Below are positions 26,888-36,620 of a DNA stretch of 64,000 bases, piece after piece (position 1 is the stretch's first letter; each line of letters starts with the position of its first letter). Location of the stretch: the NCBI RefSeq assembly GCF_003369835.1, contig NZ_QPMJ01000001.1:1111589-1175588 (forward strand). Direction: 5' to 3'. Under the pieces are notes generated by a model. The model ran no database searches and was not told the origin of the DNA. It worked only from the letters and a program-made list of their open reading frames with translations. Origin of the DNA: Halorussus rarus (GTDB lineage: Archaea; Halobacteriota; Halobacteria; Halobacteriales; Haladaptataceae). Made by a program: the position numbers and the translations under genes.

Positions 26888-28315
26888 TCAGTCCTTGTTT
26901 CCCTCGCTAGCTACGGAGGCACTTTGAATACGACGGTTAATGTCCTCAATCGTGCGCTCTTCTAACTCTCGTGTTGCTAAGCGACCTTGAACCAAGTCCA
27001 GTAGATCAAGCTCCTGAAGGAGATGGCGGGTTTCGTCTCGTTCTAAATCTAATCGTTGTTGGGCTTCGTAGAGCGTCTTTACTTCTTGGACAACCGTTTT
27101 TACTTCGGAGAGAGTCAGATCAGAGGGTAAATCAACAAAATCCGCGATATCGGATGTTCTGATTTCTAGATTGTCTGAGTTGGTAGGTATCTTCTCTTGT
27201 TTTGAATGTCCGTCTCCCTCATCACCTTCCTCTTCTGCGGATTCGATTGTTGTTTCAGTAGGTTCATTTTGACTTTCACTGGCTTTCAAGGAAGATTCTT
27301 GGCCAGACGCACTTTCTGACTCTATCTTGGCTCCATTGCCATCGGTAACCAGTAGCGTGTTTGTTGCTGCGTCTTGCGAGGAACCTGTCCGTGACTCCTG
27401 ATTATCAGTTTCTCGGCCGTCTTCCTGATCTCTCCCGCTGCCGTTGAGCGCAGGGATCTCGTCAGGATCCATCTCCAAGAGACTATCAGCTGATGTCGGC
27501 CCCGACCGCGATGCCGGCTCATGGATTCCGTGTTGAATCATGTACCGCCGCACCGTTTGCGACGTTACGTCTACTTCAAGTGCATCGGTCATCTCCGCAA
27601 ATGTATCGTATTTCTCGTAGACCGCTTCAAGTTGATCAGGATCCCGATACGGAGGGCGAGATGGCTCTTTATTTGTCGGCTCGACATTTATCTTTGAGGG
27701 CTTAGCGTTGTTGTCCCGGTTAGACGACCCGTGAGAGTCATTCTCTTCATCCGTTGAATTATTAAAATCTACAAGTTGCTTGTCTGTCTCACCATTGCCG
27801 GACTGTATTCCCTTTTCCGGGCTAGCAGTCCCTTGAGGTTCGCTAGACAGATCTGATTCTGAAGGCTCGACCGATTCATCTGACTCTGTATCTGTCTTAG
27901 GCTCTTTACCGTCAACTGCAGTTGGACAATCCTTACTCGGGGATATTTGATCCGGTTCGTTCGATATTTCGGTCTCCGTCTGGCCAAGTGAACTCTTTGA
28001 GCTTTCTTCTCCCTCCGATGGCCGGGCGTGGTTCGAAGTCTCTTGTTGCCTAATGGTAGCTTGGCATTCTACGTATAGAGATCCGTCATCTGCTATCTGA
28101 GTATCGCACGGAGTGATTGTCACGGGGTCGGTGATGGACTGAGTTTGAAGAAATGGGATTTGAATCCCAAACCTCACACTTAACTTCTTATCGTCAAGGT
28201 ACTCCTGACTTTCAGGTTGTATACTCGTAAGAGTTAATGACTCATCCGTTCCAACTGTTTCAATCGTTTCGAGGGCCTCCCCCATCTCTTGATATGCAGT
28301 CCCTACCCCCAACAT
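26888..28315 (-). CDS. HTH protein with long acidic linkers and C-terminal coiled coil
   Basis: A 475-residue, highly acidic protein. The N-terminal 90 residues form a beta-rich domain (SLTLTSIQPESQ, LSVRFGIQIPFLQ). A low-complexity linker rich in Glu, Ser, Asp and Thr runs to about residue 220. A helix-turn-helix domain follows, with TFAEMTDALEVDVTSQTVRR and HGIHEP. A second acidic linker leads to a C-terminal helical region (TLSEVKTVVQEVKTLYEAQQ onward), likely a coiled coil for oligomerisation. It looks like a haloarchaeal DNA-binding regulator of unknown target. It converges with the winged-helix gene upstream in the window. Confidence 0.6.
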   Translation of the reverse strand: MLGVGTAYQEMGEALETIETVGTDESLTLTSIQPESQEYLDDKKLSVRFGIQIPFLQTQSITDPVTITPCDTQIADDGSLYVECQATIRQQETSNHARPSEGEESSKSSLGQTETEISNEPDQISPSKDCPTAVDGKEPKTDTESDESVEPSESDLSSEPQGTASPEKGIQSGNGETDKQLVDFNNSTDEENDSHGSSNRDNNAKPSKINVEPTNKEPSRPPYRDPDQLEAVYEKYDTFAEMTDALEVDVTSQTVRRYMIQHGIHEPASRSGPTSADSLLEMDPDEIPALNGSGRDQEDGRETDNQESRTGSSQDAATNTLLVTDGNGAKIESESASGQESSLKASESQNEPTETTIESAEEEGDEGDGHSKQEKIPTNSDNLEIRTSDIADFVDLPSDLTLSEVKTVVQEVKTLYEAQQRLDLERDETRHLLQELDLLDLVQGRLATRELEERTIEDINRRIQSASVASEGNKD

Positions 28316-28638
28316 GGTTAGTGAACTGTGGACAGGTCCGATACTTATAAAGATAGATGGTAGTTCGGATAACTAACACCACCATAACACTTTTCCAGAA
28401 ACGGGAGGAACGGCGGTAATACAGGCCTATATTGTGGCCATGGCGATTACTTCATTCTAGAGACCGTGCTACTATCGATCTACCGGCTGGAGTTTCTGGT
28501 AATGAGGATTCTCGAAAAGTAACCGAAAGAAGCGTGGTCTTCGATGATTGCAACGAATCATATTTCAAGAGAAGTTGTTTCGTCCTGCTGTGCTTCCTCT
28601 CTTGGTGGTTTAACGTCGTTCAGTTAGCTATTAGGTGC
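28316..28638. other. Intergenic stretch
   Basis: No convincing gene. A plus-strand frame at 28432-28653 lacks acidic composition and is probably chance. The AT-rich region just above 28316 probably carries the promoter of the HTH gene. Confidence 0.4.
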
Positions 28639-29127
28639 CTACAACGTTACTGATTTGCTTTGCTGCGTCGTGTTCCCGGCAGTATCTGTTACCTTTAGAC
28701 TCACGTTTAACGAGGTCCCGATAGGGAATTGAAAGATATCCCAACCCGATGCACTTCCGCCGGTTACGTCGGTAACAGCGAAGTTTAGATTGTAGGAACC
28801 GTCACCGACAACGACCTCGACGACGTCAAGATCATTCCCGGAATCCGCGACCTCCCACTTGACAGTCACCATTCGATCATCTCCGAGTTCTTCACTCGTT
28901 GCCAACGAGAACGAGTTAATCGTCGGGACACCAGATTCGGTGTTACTTCCACCATAGGGAGATTCTCCGTATCCTGCCTCTCCGTATCCGGTTGCAGTTT
29001 GGGCTTGTACTGAATCAGTTCCGACGGCTGCTGCGATTGCTGACCCAGCAAGTGCCAAGTATGATCGCCGATTAAGAAGCAGAGATTCGTCTTTCTGTCG
29101 TTCAAGCTGCTGTTGCTCGCGTGCCAT
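28639..29127 (-). CDS. Tat-exported protein with Tyr-Gly repeats and Ig-like domain
   Basis: 162 residues from ATG 29125-29127 (a GTG- or ATG-type extension to 29145 is possible). The twin-arginine signal is NRRSYLALAGSAIAAAVG. The mature protein starts with a short Tyr-Gly repeat, GYGEAGYGESPYGG, a motif I know from haloarchaeal exported proteins. One beta-sandwich domain follows (MVTVKWEVADSGNDLDVVEV, LNVSLKVTDTAGNTTQ). It is probably cell-surface or secreted. Function is unknown, and it is the only gene on its transcript. Confidence 0.65.
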   Translation of the reverse strand: MAREQQQLERQKDESLLLNRRSYLALAGSAIAAAVGTDSVQAQTATGYGEAGYGESPYGGSNTESGVPTINSFSLATSEELGDDRMVTVKWEVADSGNDLDVVEVVVGDGSYNLNFAVTDVTGGSASGWDIFQFPIGTSLNVSLKVTDTAGNTTQQSKSVTL

Positions 29128-29394
29128 GCAATTTGACCCAACCAAGAATTACGCAAGTAGGTTCCGGTCTTGAAGGAACAGGCTATAGAGTCTCATCAGT
29201 GGAGGAGATAGTGATTCACCACTACTGGTTTGTATCGTAGACAGTACGCATAGGAGATTCGTCGTTGTACCATGGCATCTGATCTTCCAGATTGGTTGAG
29301 CTCAGAACTGTAGCATAGTGCGTCATTGTTTAGCAGTACACGTGAGTATGGAAGGAAAGCAGTGAGCGACGGCTAGCAGTTCTCTACCGCGTTT

Positions 29395-30768
29395 TTATAG
29401 TGATGAGAGGACGTTCGAGAGGTCGAAGAGGAGGACGTCATCGCGCGTGTCAGCGACGTGTTCGAGATCGTCGGTGTACCCGGAGCGGCTGAACAGGACG
29501 TACAGCGTCTTTGCGTCTGCTGGCTCCCCTGACCAGCGCACCTCCGTCGTCGTGCGTTCGAGATCGGTGAGAACGCCTTCACTAACGGGGCGGGAGGTGA
29601 ACTTACACTCGCCCGCGACGAGTCCGTCATCGGTGAGACCGAGGACATCTAGTTCGTGTTCTTTGAACCACCATTGCCCGACGTCACGGAATCGGCGGTC
29701 GATGAGTTTCGGGAGCGCTCGCTGGCAGAGGCGTTCGAACAACGGACTCACGTAATCCGCGAGTTCGGGCGCAACGAGTTCGTTGTAGGCGTCGTCGCCG
29801 AGCATCCGAAGTTGGTCCTGATTCCCGTACACGAACCGGAACCAAAACCGGAACAGCGGCGCGCCGATGCGATATCGGCCGCGCTTAGAGGCCGTCGGCG
29901 ATTCTGTCACGGGAATGTGGCGTTCGACGAGGCGGATCCGGCGAAGCTTCTGGAGGTACGTGCTGAGCGATCCCGACTCCATGCCGGCCATGCCTGCGAT
30001 CTCGTTCGGGGTCCGACGCCCGTGAGCAAGCGCGCGGAGAATGCTGAAGTACGTGTTCGGCTGCCGAAGTTCGGTCCGGAGTAAGAACTCCGGCTCTGAG
30101 TACAAGAGGCCGCGCTCCGAGAGGATCGATTGCTGAACGTTTGTCCCCAGCGGCTGTTCCGGATCGATAGTCTGGAGGTAGTACGGTGTGCCGCCGTAGA
30201 TCGACCACGCGGTGATGGCGGTCTCGGGGTCATACGCCGGGAAGAACTGGCGCGCATCAGCTGCGGAGAGGGGCTTGAGGTCAATCGTCGCCGTCCGACG
30301 ACCGTACAGCGGTGCGCTTCCGGAGAGTACCTTGTCCTCCATCACGCTGATCGAGGAGCCGACGAGAACGAGCGTCATCCCGGTCTCTTGGAGCTCCATG
30401 TCCCAGACGCGTTGAATCCGCGAGGGAAGCGACTCGTCCTCCTCAATGAGGAAGGGGAACTCGTCGATGACGACGATAGCGTCTTCCTCACCGAGTGCTT
30501 CAAGAAGGGCCTCCCAATCACGGCGGACGTTCCGCAATGAGGAGAACTGTGCGGTGGTGGTATCGACGAACTGTTCGAGCTGGTTCTGCGCCGTTGACTC
30601 GACCGCTTGGTAGTAGACGGCGTCGTCCCGGTCAGCGATGGACTGACGAACGAGCTCACTCTTCCCGAGACGACGCCGTCCGTAAATCACGACCAGATCT
30701 GCGGTCTCGGACTCGTAGCAGTCTGTGAGTTGATCGAGTTCGACGTCTCGATCAACGAATTGAGCCAT
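29395..30768 (-). CDS. Archaeal ATPase with C-terminal DUF234 nuclease-like domain
   Basis: A 457-residue intact protein. The P-loop is YGRRRLGKSELVR (about residues 29-41). Walker B is AIVVIDEFPFLIEEDE. A sensor segment MTLVLVGSSISVME follows, then a winged-helix part (NEIAGMAGMESGSLSTYLQK). The C-terminal DUF234 domain contains QWWFKEHELDVLGL and GECKFTSRPVS, which carries an E-x-K pair of PD-(D/E)XK nuclease type. Members are common in archaeal accessory DNA; their role is unproven. Tandem inverted repeats precede the gene. A broken relative lies at 56410-57834 and a fragment close to this gene at 56205-56415. Confidence 0.85.
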   Translation of the reverse strand: MAQFVDRDVELDQLTDCYESETADLVVIYGRRRLGKSELVRQSIADRDDAVYYQAVESTAQNQLEQFVDTTTAQFSSLRNVRRDWEALLEALGEEDAIVVIDEFPFLIEEDESLPSRIQRVWDMELQETGMTLVLVGSSISVMEDKVLSGSAPLYGRRTATIDLKPLSAADARQFFPAYDPETAITAWSIYGGTPYYLQTIDPEQPLGTNVQQSILSERGLLYSEPEFLLRTELRQPNTYFSILRALAHGRRTPNEIAGMAGMESGSLSTYLQKLRRIRLVERHIPVTESPTASKRGRYRIGAPLFRFWFRFVYGNQDQLRMLGDDAYNELVAPELADYVSPLFERLCQRALPKLIDRRFRDVGQWWFKEHELDVLGLTDDGLVAGECKFTSRPVSEGVLTDLERTTTEVRWSGEPADAKTLYVLFSRSGYTDDLEHVADTRDDVLLFDLSNVLSSL

Positions 30769-30799
30769 ACAGCTAGTTGTATCTCTTCCTAATTGGAAC

Positions 30800-30831
30800 T
30801 TCCGATTTCGGAAACTACGATTTCAGAAATC
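30800..30831 (-). promoter_or_regulatory. Tandem inverted repeats upstream of the ATPase gene
   Basis: TTCCGA-TT-TCGGAA (30800-30813) is a perfect inverted repeat. Five bases on, GATTTC-A-GAAATC (30819-30831) is another. Both lie 32-63 bases before the ATPase start codon, where a repressor would overlap the promoter. Operator function is inferred. Confidence 0.5.
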
Positions 30832-31043
30832 ACGATTTCTTCCAGATGAAGAGCGATAGTGTGTTCTCTAGAACAACGATGAGGCTATCTTAACAACATT
30901 TGATACAACCGTCCTTTTAGGTATTTTTATTTTTCTGCTGTCTTCATGGTAGTATGTTGCCTCAGAATTAAAGTATAGTGGTTATTATAGATAAAATGTT
31001 CCAATAGAGTAGTCTATTCCGGTTCCCCGCCGCTCTCGTTAAC

Positions 31044-32066
31044 CTATCGGCTGGCAGACTGATTATCGGCGGTGACGTTCACCCACAGGTGGGTCTCCCG
31101 GTAGGCATTCTCGACGGAGGGATTCTCCGGCGGTGGCCCCGCGTAGGCGAGGACCGCAAGTCGGAGGTTCGGTCCCGTGAGGGTCGGCGTGAGCGACACC
31201 GCTTCGACCCACGACTCGCCGGGCGAGACCGACTGGTGGGTCCGATACAGGACCTCCTCGCGCGTGACCGACGACTCGGCAGACCCGTCTGCCGGGTCGA
31301 CCCGCTGTAACTCCACGACGATGGCGTAGGAAATCTGCCGCCCCTCGCGGTTGGTGAGGCCGACGTGCATCCGTTTGGTCTCGCCCGCGGCGAACTCGGT
31401 GGGATAGTCGTCGGCGACGAGTCGTCCGCTCTCGTTCTCGGTCAGCAGGTAGAGTTCGGTGAAGTCCGCGTCGCCGGAGGGAGTCGTCACCTCGTCGGCG
31501 ACGCTCGCACCCGCGGCGGCGAGGCTTACGACCAGCAACACGCTCAAAAGGAGGTCCACCCGCTCGCCGCGGGCGAACGAACCGACGTGGACGCTGGCCG
31601 TCCAGTCGCCGAGCGGAACCGTCAGGCGCTCCTCGGCCGGGACCGCCAGTCGTCGGACGGCCGCGATTCCCACTAGTGCGAGCGTCACGCCGCTGATGGC
31701 GACGAAGACGGGGAGTAGCCGGATGCGCCACGGCGTGAGGCCGAGACCGAGACCGACCAACGGCGACACCGCGAGGCTCGTCCCGAACGAGAGGACGGTG
31801 CGCTCGGTCCACGTCACCGACCTGCCGAAGTCGGCCGCCCTCGGGAAGAGAACGGCCACGACGGCGTAGCCCGGCGCGAAGAGGACGAGTGGAACGCCGA
31901 ACGTTGCCCGGAGCAGATCGGATTCGACTTGCTGGCCGACGACGAGCGCGTAACATAGTGCCACGAGAACCAGAAGGGCCCCGAGGTCCGCGGGTATCTC
32001 GCTCGACACCCATCGGAGAACAGAGAGCCAGCGACGCCGCCACTTCCTGTCGGAACCCGAGCTCAC
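31044..32066 (-). CDS. DUF1616 membrane protein, second copy
   Basis: 340 residues from GTG 32064-32066. The frame is open 39 codons further but would overlap the upstream deacetylase gene. Layout matches the copy at 14849: LRATFGVPLVLFAPGYAVVA in the second helix, further helices, then an outer domain with ELYLLTENESGRLVADDYPT and NAYRETHLWVNVTA. The gene is GC-rich like the core genome, while its paralogue is AT-rich, so the two were not produced by a recent local duplication. It lies last in a leftward group with a polysaccharide deacetylase and a FemAB-like transferase. Confidence 0.85.
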   Translation of the reverse strand: MSSGSDRKWRRRWLSVLRWVSSEIPADLGALLVLVALCYALVVGQQVESDLLRATFGVPLVLFAPGYAVVAVLFPRAADFGRSVTWTERTVLSFGTSLAVSPLVGLGLGLTPWRIRLLPVFVAISGVTLALVGIAAVRRLAVPAEERLTVPLGDWTASVHVGSFARGERVDLLLSVLLVVSLAAAGASVADEVTTPSGDADFTELYLLTENESGRLVADDYPTEFAAGETKRMHVGLTNREGRQISYAIVVELQRVDPADGSAESSVTREEVLYRTHQSVSPGESWVEAVSLTPTLTGPNLRLAVLAYAGPPPENPSVENAYRETHLWVNVTADNQSASR

Positions 32067-32146
32067 GGGTCGAATCTCGACCCGAACTGACAAAAGTCGA
32101 ACGGCTTTAAACAGTAGCCTGATAGTTTCCGGCGCGCACACGGCTC

Positions 32147-33091
32147 TCAGTGGAACTCGTTCGACGGCCGGCCCGCTTGCCACTTCTCGGCGACGGTCGC
32201 CATCGTCTTCACGACCACCTGTCCGTCCCGTTCGCGCTCTGCGACGTATTCGAGGATTTCGGCGACTCGTTCGTAACAGGCGTCAGTCACGAGGTCGTTG
32301 GGGTGAAACCAGAGGTGGAAAAGTTCGTTGTTCTCGGCCGCCGCGTCGACGCCGCGCTTTGCCCGCTGGACGACCGGACTCTCGTGGAACAGTTTGACGA
32401 ACTGTCGTGGGAGTCCCTCGAAGGTGAAGCAGTAGACGGAGGAGGGGATGGCGACCAGTCCGTACTCGTCGACGAAGGGGGTTACCGTCGGCGGTTCGTT
32501 CCGGCCGACTGAGAAGGAGGCTAACTTTCCGAGCGCGGTGGGGACGAGGCTATCGTCGTACCAGTTAGGTTCAGGCGTCGCACGGTAGCAGTCAAAGCCG
32601 TGTTCGGCGAGGAGGTCGCGGTGGCCGATTCTGTTTCGCGGGAAGACAAACGAGGAAAGTGACAGGCCGCGAGCGCTCGCCGCTTCGACGCTCGCTGCGA
32701 GTTCCGCGTCGGCCATCTGTCGGGAGACAGCGGCGTTCCCGAATATCTGGTGGGAGAACGAGTGGCACGCGATTTCGTGGTCGACCGACGATTTGACGAT
32801 AGCGGAGACCAGCCCGTCGTCGAACCAGTAGCGGCGGTCTGGAGAGTTTCCGCCGGGGTCGCTGGCGAACCAGTCGGGCGGGGACGGATGGTCGGCGTGT
32901 CGGCCGTCACAGTGGTCGAGGAACAGGTGGCCGACCACCGCCCACGTCGCCGGAAGTTCGAGCCTGTCGAGTAGCGATAGGGTGCGTTGCCACCCACGGC
33001 GGGCGCTCGTCACGTTCTTCCAGGGGAGCGATGGCAGATCGTGAAACCCCCATGCGAGCTCCGCGTCGAGTGAGACGACGACCGTTCCCAT
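32147..33091 (-). CDS. Polysaccharide deacetylase (NodB homology) family protein
   Basis: A 314-residue protein. The family metal site appears as VVSLDAELAWG near the N-terminus (catalytic Asp) and HEIACHSFSHQIFG in the middle (His-x3-His). FVFPRNRIGHRDLLAEHGF follows where the family has its arginine and proline motif. NELFHLWFHPNDL near the end provides the last histidine. There is no signal peptide, so it may act in the cytoplasm on a precursor, as some archaeal members do. Gene order suggests action on the glycan made by this region, removing N-acetyl or similar groups. It is 21 bases downstream of the FemAB-like gene. Confidence 0.8.
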   Translation of the reverse strand: MGTVVVSLDAELAWGFHDLPSLPWKNVTSARRGWQRTLSLLDRLELPATWAVVGHLFLDHCDGRHADHPSPPDWFASDPGGNSPDRRYWFDDGLVSAIVKSSVDHEIACHSFSHQIFGNAAVSRQMADAELAASVEAASARGLSLSSFVFPRNRIGHRDLLAEHGFDCYRATPEPNWYDDSLVPTALGKLASFSVGRNEPPTVTPFVDEYGLVAIPSSVYCFTFEGLPRQFVKLFHESPVVQRAKRGVDAAAENNELFHLWFHPNDLVTDACYERVAEILEYVAERERDGQVVVKTMATVAEKWQAGRPSNEFH

Positions 33092-33112
33092 GTCTTCTGA
33101 CCGTGAGTGAAT

Positions 33113-34189
33113 TCAGTAGGCGTACTTCCGATAGACGTCACGCAACTGCTTGAATACCGGCCATCCCACCGACGAATACCCCTTTTGCCACATCAGCGAC
33201 GGGACCGCCTTCGCACCGAACCGCGACTTGAATCGGAAGACGCCGTCCGTGAAGTCCGACCCCGACCCGCCGAAATCGTAGTAGTCGTAATTGCGGTCCT
33301 GCGCCCACTGGATAGCCGCGGCGTGGAGCGCCTCCGAAGGGTAGAACTTGAGCACATCCTCGGTCGGAATCCCAGCGAAGTAGTAGTGGACCGCCGACCG
33401 CTCGTCGTCTAGCAAACAGAGGTAGCGCCCGAGTTCCATCCCATCGCGCTCGGCGACGAAGACCGCGAGGCGGTTTGGCATTGACTCGTAGAGTCCGTCG
33501 AAGAACTCGTAGGGCAGTACCTCACCGTCGATGCGTTCCATGTTCGAGACGTAAGCCTTGTAGGTTTCGCGCACGACGCTCTGGTCGAGTTCCGGCGTCC
33601 GCACTTCCACGTCGGCGTCCTCGGCCCGGCGGAGTCCCTGTCGTCGGCTTTTGTGCATGTTCGCCTTGATTGTCTCCCAGTCGGGACGCAGGTCGAGGAG
33701 TAGTCGGCAGTTGACCAGATTCGACTCGTACCCCTCGCGCGCGAAGTGCTTGCCGTATCGGACGTAGCCTGGGTCGCTCGTGATGACGGAGTGATAGAGC
33801 ACTGACGAGTCGGCGGCCGACGGGAGCGCCTCGAACATCCGCCGGAGCGACTCCTTTTCGTCGGTCATAGTGATAGGGCCACCGGTACCCGGTTCGGTCG
33901 AGACGAGGCGTCTGAACAGGACTCGGCCGGCCACGTCCGGCAGTCGCTCCGGGATGGCCGGCGGGTCAGTGAGAACTGGGGCCGTGACGTTCGGGAACAC
34001 CGCAATCGGGTTTTGACCCTTCGAGACGACGACGTGGTTCGGAGAGACGTCGAGGGCCTCCTCGACGGTCTGAACCCACCCGTATCGGTGGAACAGGCAA
34101 CCGAGGTCCGACTGCTCAACGACGTGGTTCCACTGGTTCTCGTTCATTTCCGTGACGGTGTCTATCAGTCGCGTCTCAAGCTCGCTCAT
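33113..34189 (-). CDS. FemAB/BioF2-like GNAT-fold transferase
   Basis: 358 residues from ATG 34187-34189; the longer open frame to 34369 lacks coding character. Two GNAT-like halves are visible. The C-terminal one has YLCLLDDERSAVHYYFAGIP, then AIQWAQDRNYDYYDFGGSGS and FKSRFGAKAV, the pattern of FemAB-like acyl or aminoacyl transferases. In glycan loci such proteins are thought to attach acyl or aminoacyl groups to sugars. The donor is not known here. A paralogue, more distant, is at 52398-53426. It probably begins the unit that continues with the deacetylase and DUF1616 genes. Confidence 0.75.
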   Translation of the reverse strand: MSELETRLIDTVTEMNENQWNHVVEQSDLGCLFHRYGWVQTVEEALDVSPNHVVVSKGQNPIAVFPNVTAPVLTDPPAIPERLPDVAGRVLFRRLVSTEPGTGGPITMTDEKESLRRMFEALPSAADSSVLYHSVITSDPGYVRYGKHFAREGYESNLVNCRLLLDLRPDWETIKANMHKSRRQGLRRAEDADVEVRTPELDQSVVRETYKAYVSNMERIDGEVLPYEFFDGLYESMPNRLAVFVAERDGMELGRYLCLLDDERSAVHYYFAGIPTEDVLKFYPSEALHAAAIQWAQDRNYDYYDFGGSGSDFTDGVFRFKSRFGAKAVPSLMWQKGYSSVGWPVFKQLRDVYRKYAY

Positions 34190-34547
34190 GATGGGTATTC
34201 CGACGGCTCTCGTCGGTTCGTCTCTCCAACGAAGGGTCGGTGGTGTTTTTGTTATTTGCCACTGTCTACGGGCAACGCGACCCGGTTCTTTCAGAAATAC
34301 AATCGTTAAGCCGTCCCTCACATGCTTCGACCCCGATTTTCGCTGGCGTTGTCGGTGGACGACCGACACGTCCTTAGCGGCTTCAGTCGGCGAACCTAGT
34401 TTCTGACGGCAGAGCCGATCGAAGCGTCGGATTTGTGTATATCCGGAACTGCATCGAGGGGGTGAGGTAATGATTCGTTGATAAAGTTAGGTTACCGTTT
34501 ACGCGTTCCGATAGATATTTAAGATGTCTTCAGAGCATTGAAGATGC
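34190..34547. other. Divergent intergenic region
   Basis: About 360 bases separating the leftward FemAB-like unit from the rightward beta-helix gene. It must hold both promoters. GATATTTAAGATG at 34513-34525 is a TATA-like element about 25-30 bases before the ATG at 34548. Confidence 0.45.
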
Positions 34548-36620
34548 ATGGCACGCAAAGACGAGAAGCATGGAGCCAGTGGCAACTGTGGCAGTGAGAG
34601 ATCGACGTTCGACCGGCGGTCGTATTTGAAGATGGCAGGTGTTGCTGGCGCGGCGGCGATAACTGCGAACACTGCGCTCGGTGCGTCCGAGTCGAGCACT
34701 CCCAGTCCCACCTACGACCGAACCGTCAACGTCGTCGAGGACCTCGGTGTGGACTCGATGGGAAGCCAACCGGTCGAAGACGCTATCGCGGAGGCCGCCG
34801 AGCCGGGCACCAAGCTAGTGTTCCCCGACGGCGAGTACCTGTTCTCGATGAACAAGGCTATCGGCTCGTGGGACGACTACCAGAACGCCGCTGGCGGTCC
34901 AGTTGGCCTCGTCGGTCAGGGGGACGCGACGTTCACCGTCCCAGAGGGGTTCTGTGACTACTTCCTCCGCGTCTACGGGAACACCATCGAGTTCCGGGAC
35001 ATAGACGTGAACCTGGAGAAGCCCAACACCTCCGCTGGGTTCAAGGCCTACTCTGCCAATGGCGTGCGCATCGAGAACGTCACCTACCACGGACGGGGAG
35101 CCCACACCGACAGTCAGGTTCCCTTCGCCTGCATGCCGGTAGTCAGCAATTCGGACGCGACCGGTCTCGTTCGAAATCTGGTGGCCCACGAGGGGAGTCA
35201 GGGCGGAACGTACAAGAACGGGCAGGGACGCGGCGGTATCTGGGTCGGGTTCGAGACCCACGGGACCGTCCGCATCAAGGACGTGGATCTGCGGGAGTTC
35301 GGCAACAACGCCATCTACGCTAGTCGGACCCCCGGCGCTGTACAGGTCGAAGGCGGCTACTTCCTCAACAACAACGCGTCGAGCATCCGGATCAGCGGCG
35401 AGGGCAGTTACGTCGACGGCGCGACCATCGAGATCGACCCCGACAAGTACACCGGCCCGACCATCGCGTCGGACGACGAGTGGTACTACACGCCCATCCG
35501 AATCGAACAGGGCGAACTCGGCCCCGACTACAAGCCCGCTGGCGTCGAGATCCGGAACGTCGACATCGTGGCCCGGAGCGTCGGCACCACAGTCAAGCCG
35601 ATAGCCATCTGGGAAACTGGCCGGACCGTCTCCATCCGGAACACCACTATCAAGATGGACGACGGGGGCTACGCCATCCACCGACGTCCGAAGCGCGCCC
35701 AGTCCGGCACCTACCAACCCCCGGACGGTCCCCGCTGGGTCCGCATGGACAACGTCACCATCGAGGGTGCCGCCTCAGGCGGAACCACAGTCCGGATTGA
35801 GGACGCGCCCGGCACGGAGATCACCGGATGTTGCATCTCGGGAACCGGACAGGACCGCGACGGCGTCCATCTCATCAACTCCGATTCGAGTGTCATCGCA
35901 GACACGACGGTGGACGTGACTGGACGGGCCGTCTCGCTGACGGACACGCAGGCCGAGACCACGAACGTCTCCAAAGACGGTGGCTGTTCGACCTCGGACA
36001 AGTCCACGACGACCGAGTCCACGACGACCGAACCGACGACCACCGAATCCACGACTACTGAGACGACGACCACTGAGACGACGACTACCGAACCCACGAC
36101 GCGAACACTCGTCCTCGACGGGCAGGGGAACAGCCAGTTCAGTCGGTATGAGTTCTCGGTCACCGGGAGCGTCGGGAAGGCCTCGGACCTCGGTTCGGTC
36201 AACGACGCCGACGACATCTCCGGCAGTACGGTGAACGGGTTCGTGAAGGGCGGTCAGGACGGCTACCGCATCACCGGCGACGTCTCCGCCTTCGAGATGG
36301 TGGGCGACGCGACGGTGCTCATCGACGGCAAGGAGGTCGACCCGGCCTCGCTCGGGTCGTCGGACAGCGGGTCTTCGCTCCCCAACACGCTCGTCATCGA
36401 CGGACAGACCGGGGACAGGACCGAGTACGAGTTCGACGTTGACGGTCAGGTCGAGAAGAGTTCGCTGTTCGGTTCGGTCAACGACGCCGACACCATCTCG
36501 AACGGCACGGTGAGCGGGTTCGTCGTGAACGGCGTGGACGGCTACCGGTTCTCGGGCGACGTCACCCGACTCGACGTGAACGGAACTGCCTCCGTCGAGT
36601 TCGAGGACAACGACGGCTAA
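34548..36620 (+). CDS. Tat-exported right-handed beta-helix protein with Thr-rich linker and duplicated C-terminal domain
   Basis: A 690-residue protein. The Tat signal contains DRRSYLKMAGVAGAAAI. Residues about 55-480 form a parallel beta-helix of pectate-lyase type, with repeated strands such as TIEFRDIDVNLEKPN and VRIENVTYHGRGAH. Residues 484-519 are a linker of Thr-Thr-Thr-Glu-type repeats, likely O-glycosylated or flexible. Two copies of an 80-residue beta domain follow (starts LVLDGQGNSQFSRYEF at 520 and LVIDGQTGDRTEYEFDV at 614), each with GSVNDAD. It should be outside the cell, perhaps binding or cleaving the polysaccharide. A lipoprotein paralogue without the C-terminal domains follows at 37841. 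Confidence 0.75.
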   Translation: MARKDEKHGASGNCGSERSTFDRRSYLKMAGVAGAAAITANTALGASESSTPSPTYDRTVNVVEDLGVDSMGSQPVEDAIAEAAEPGTKLVFPDGEYLFSMNKAIGSWDDYQNAAGGPVGLVGQGDATFTVPEGFCDYFLRVYGNTIEFRDIDVNLEKPNTSAGFKAYSANGVRIENVTYHGRGAHTDSQVPFACMPVVSNSDATGLVRNLVAHEGSQGGTYKNGQGRGGIWVGFETHGTVRIKDVDLREFGNNAIYASRTPGAVQVEGGYFLNNNASSIRISGEGSYVDGATIEIDPDKYTGPTIASDDEWYYTPIRIEQGELGPDYKPAGVEIRNVDIVARSVGTTVKPIAIWETGRTVSIRNTTIKMDDGGYAIHRRPKRAQSGTYQPPDGPRWVRMDNVTIEGAASGGTTVRIEDAPGTEITGCCISGTGQDRDGVHLINSDSSVIADTTVDVTGRAVSLTDTQAETTNVSKDGGCSTSDKSTTTESTTTEPTTTESTTTETTTTETTTTEPTTRTLVLDGQGNSQFSRYEFSVTGSVGKASDLGSVNDADDISGSTVNGFVKGGQDGYRITGDVSAFEMVGDATVLIDGKEVDPASLGSSDSGSSLPNTLVIDGQTGDRTEYEFDVDGQVEKSSLFGSVNDADTISNGTVSGFVVNGVDGYRFSGDVTRLDVNGTASVEFEDNDG
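35283..35459 (+). repeat. 177-bp near-identical tract shared with 38501-38677 (copy A)
   Basis: Only about four of 177 bases differ from the tract in the second beta-helix gene, all at synonymous positions. The flanking parts of the two genes are far more diverged. Sharp edges suggest gene conversion. Confidence 0.85.
36001..36105 (+). repeat. Low-complexity Thr/Glu codon repeat
   Basis: An irregular tandem array of ACGACGACCGAG/A-type units encodes the Thr-rich linker of the beta-helix protein. Unit number could vary by slippage. Confidence 0.8.

Noticed and set aside
36001-36105. CRISPR-like array
   Set aside because: The short repeats are in-frame Thr/Glu codons of a linker, without spacers.
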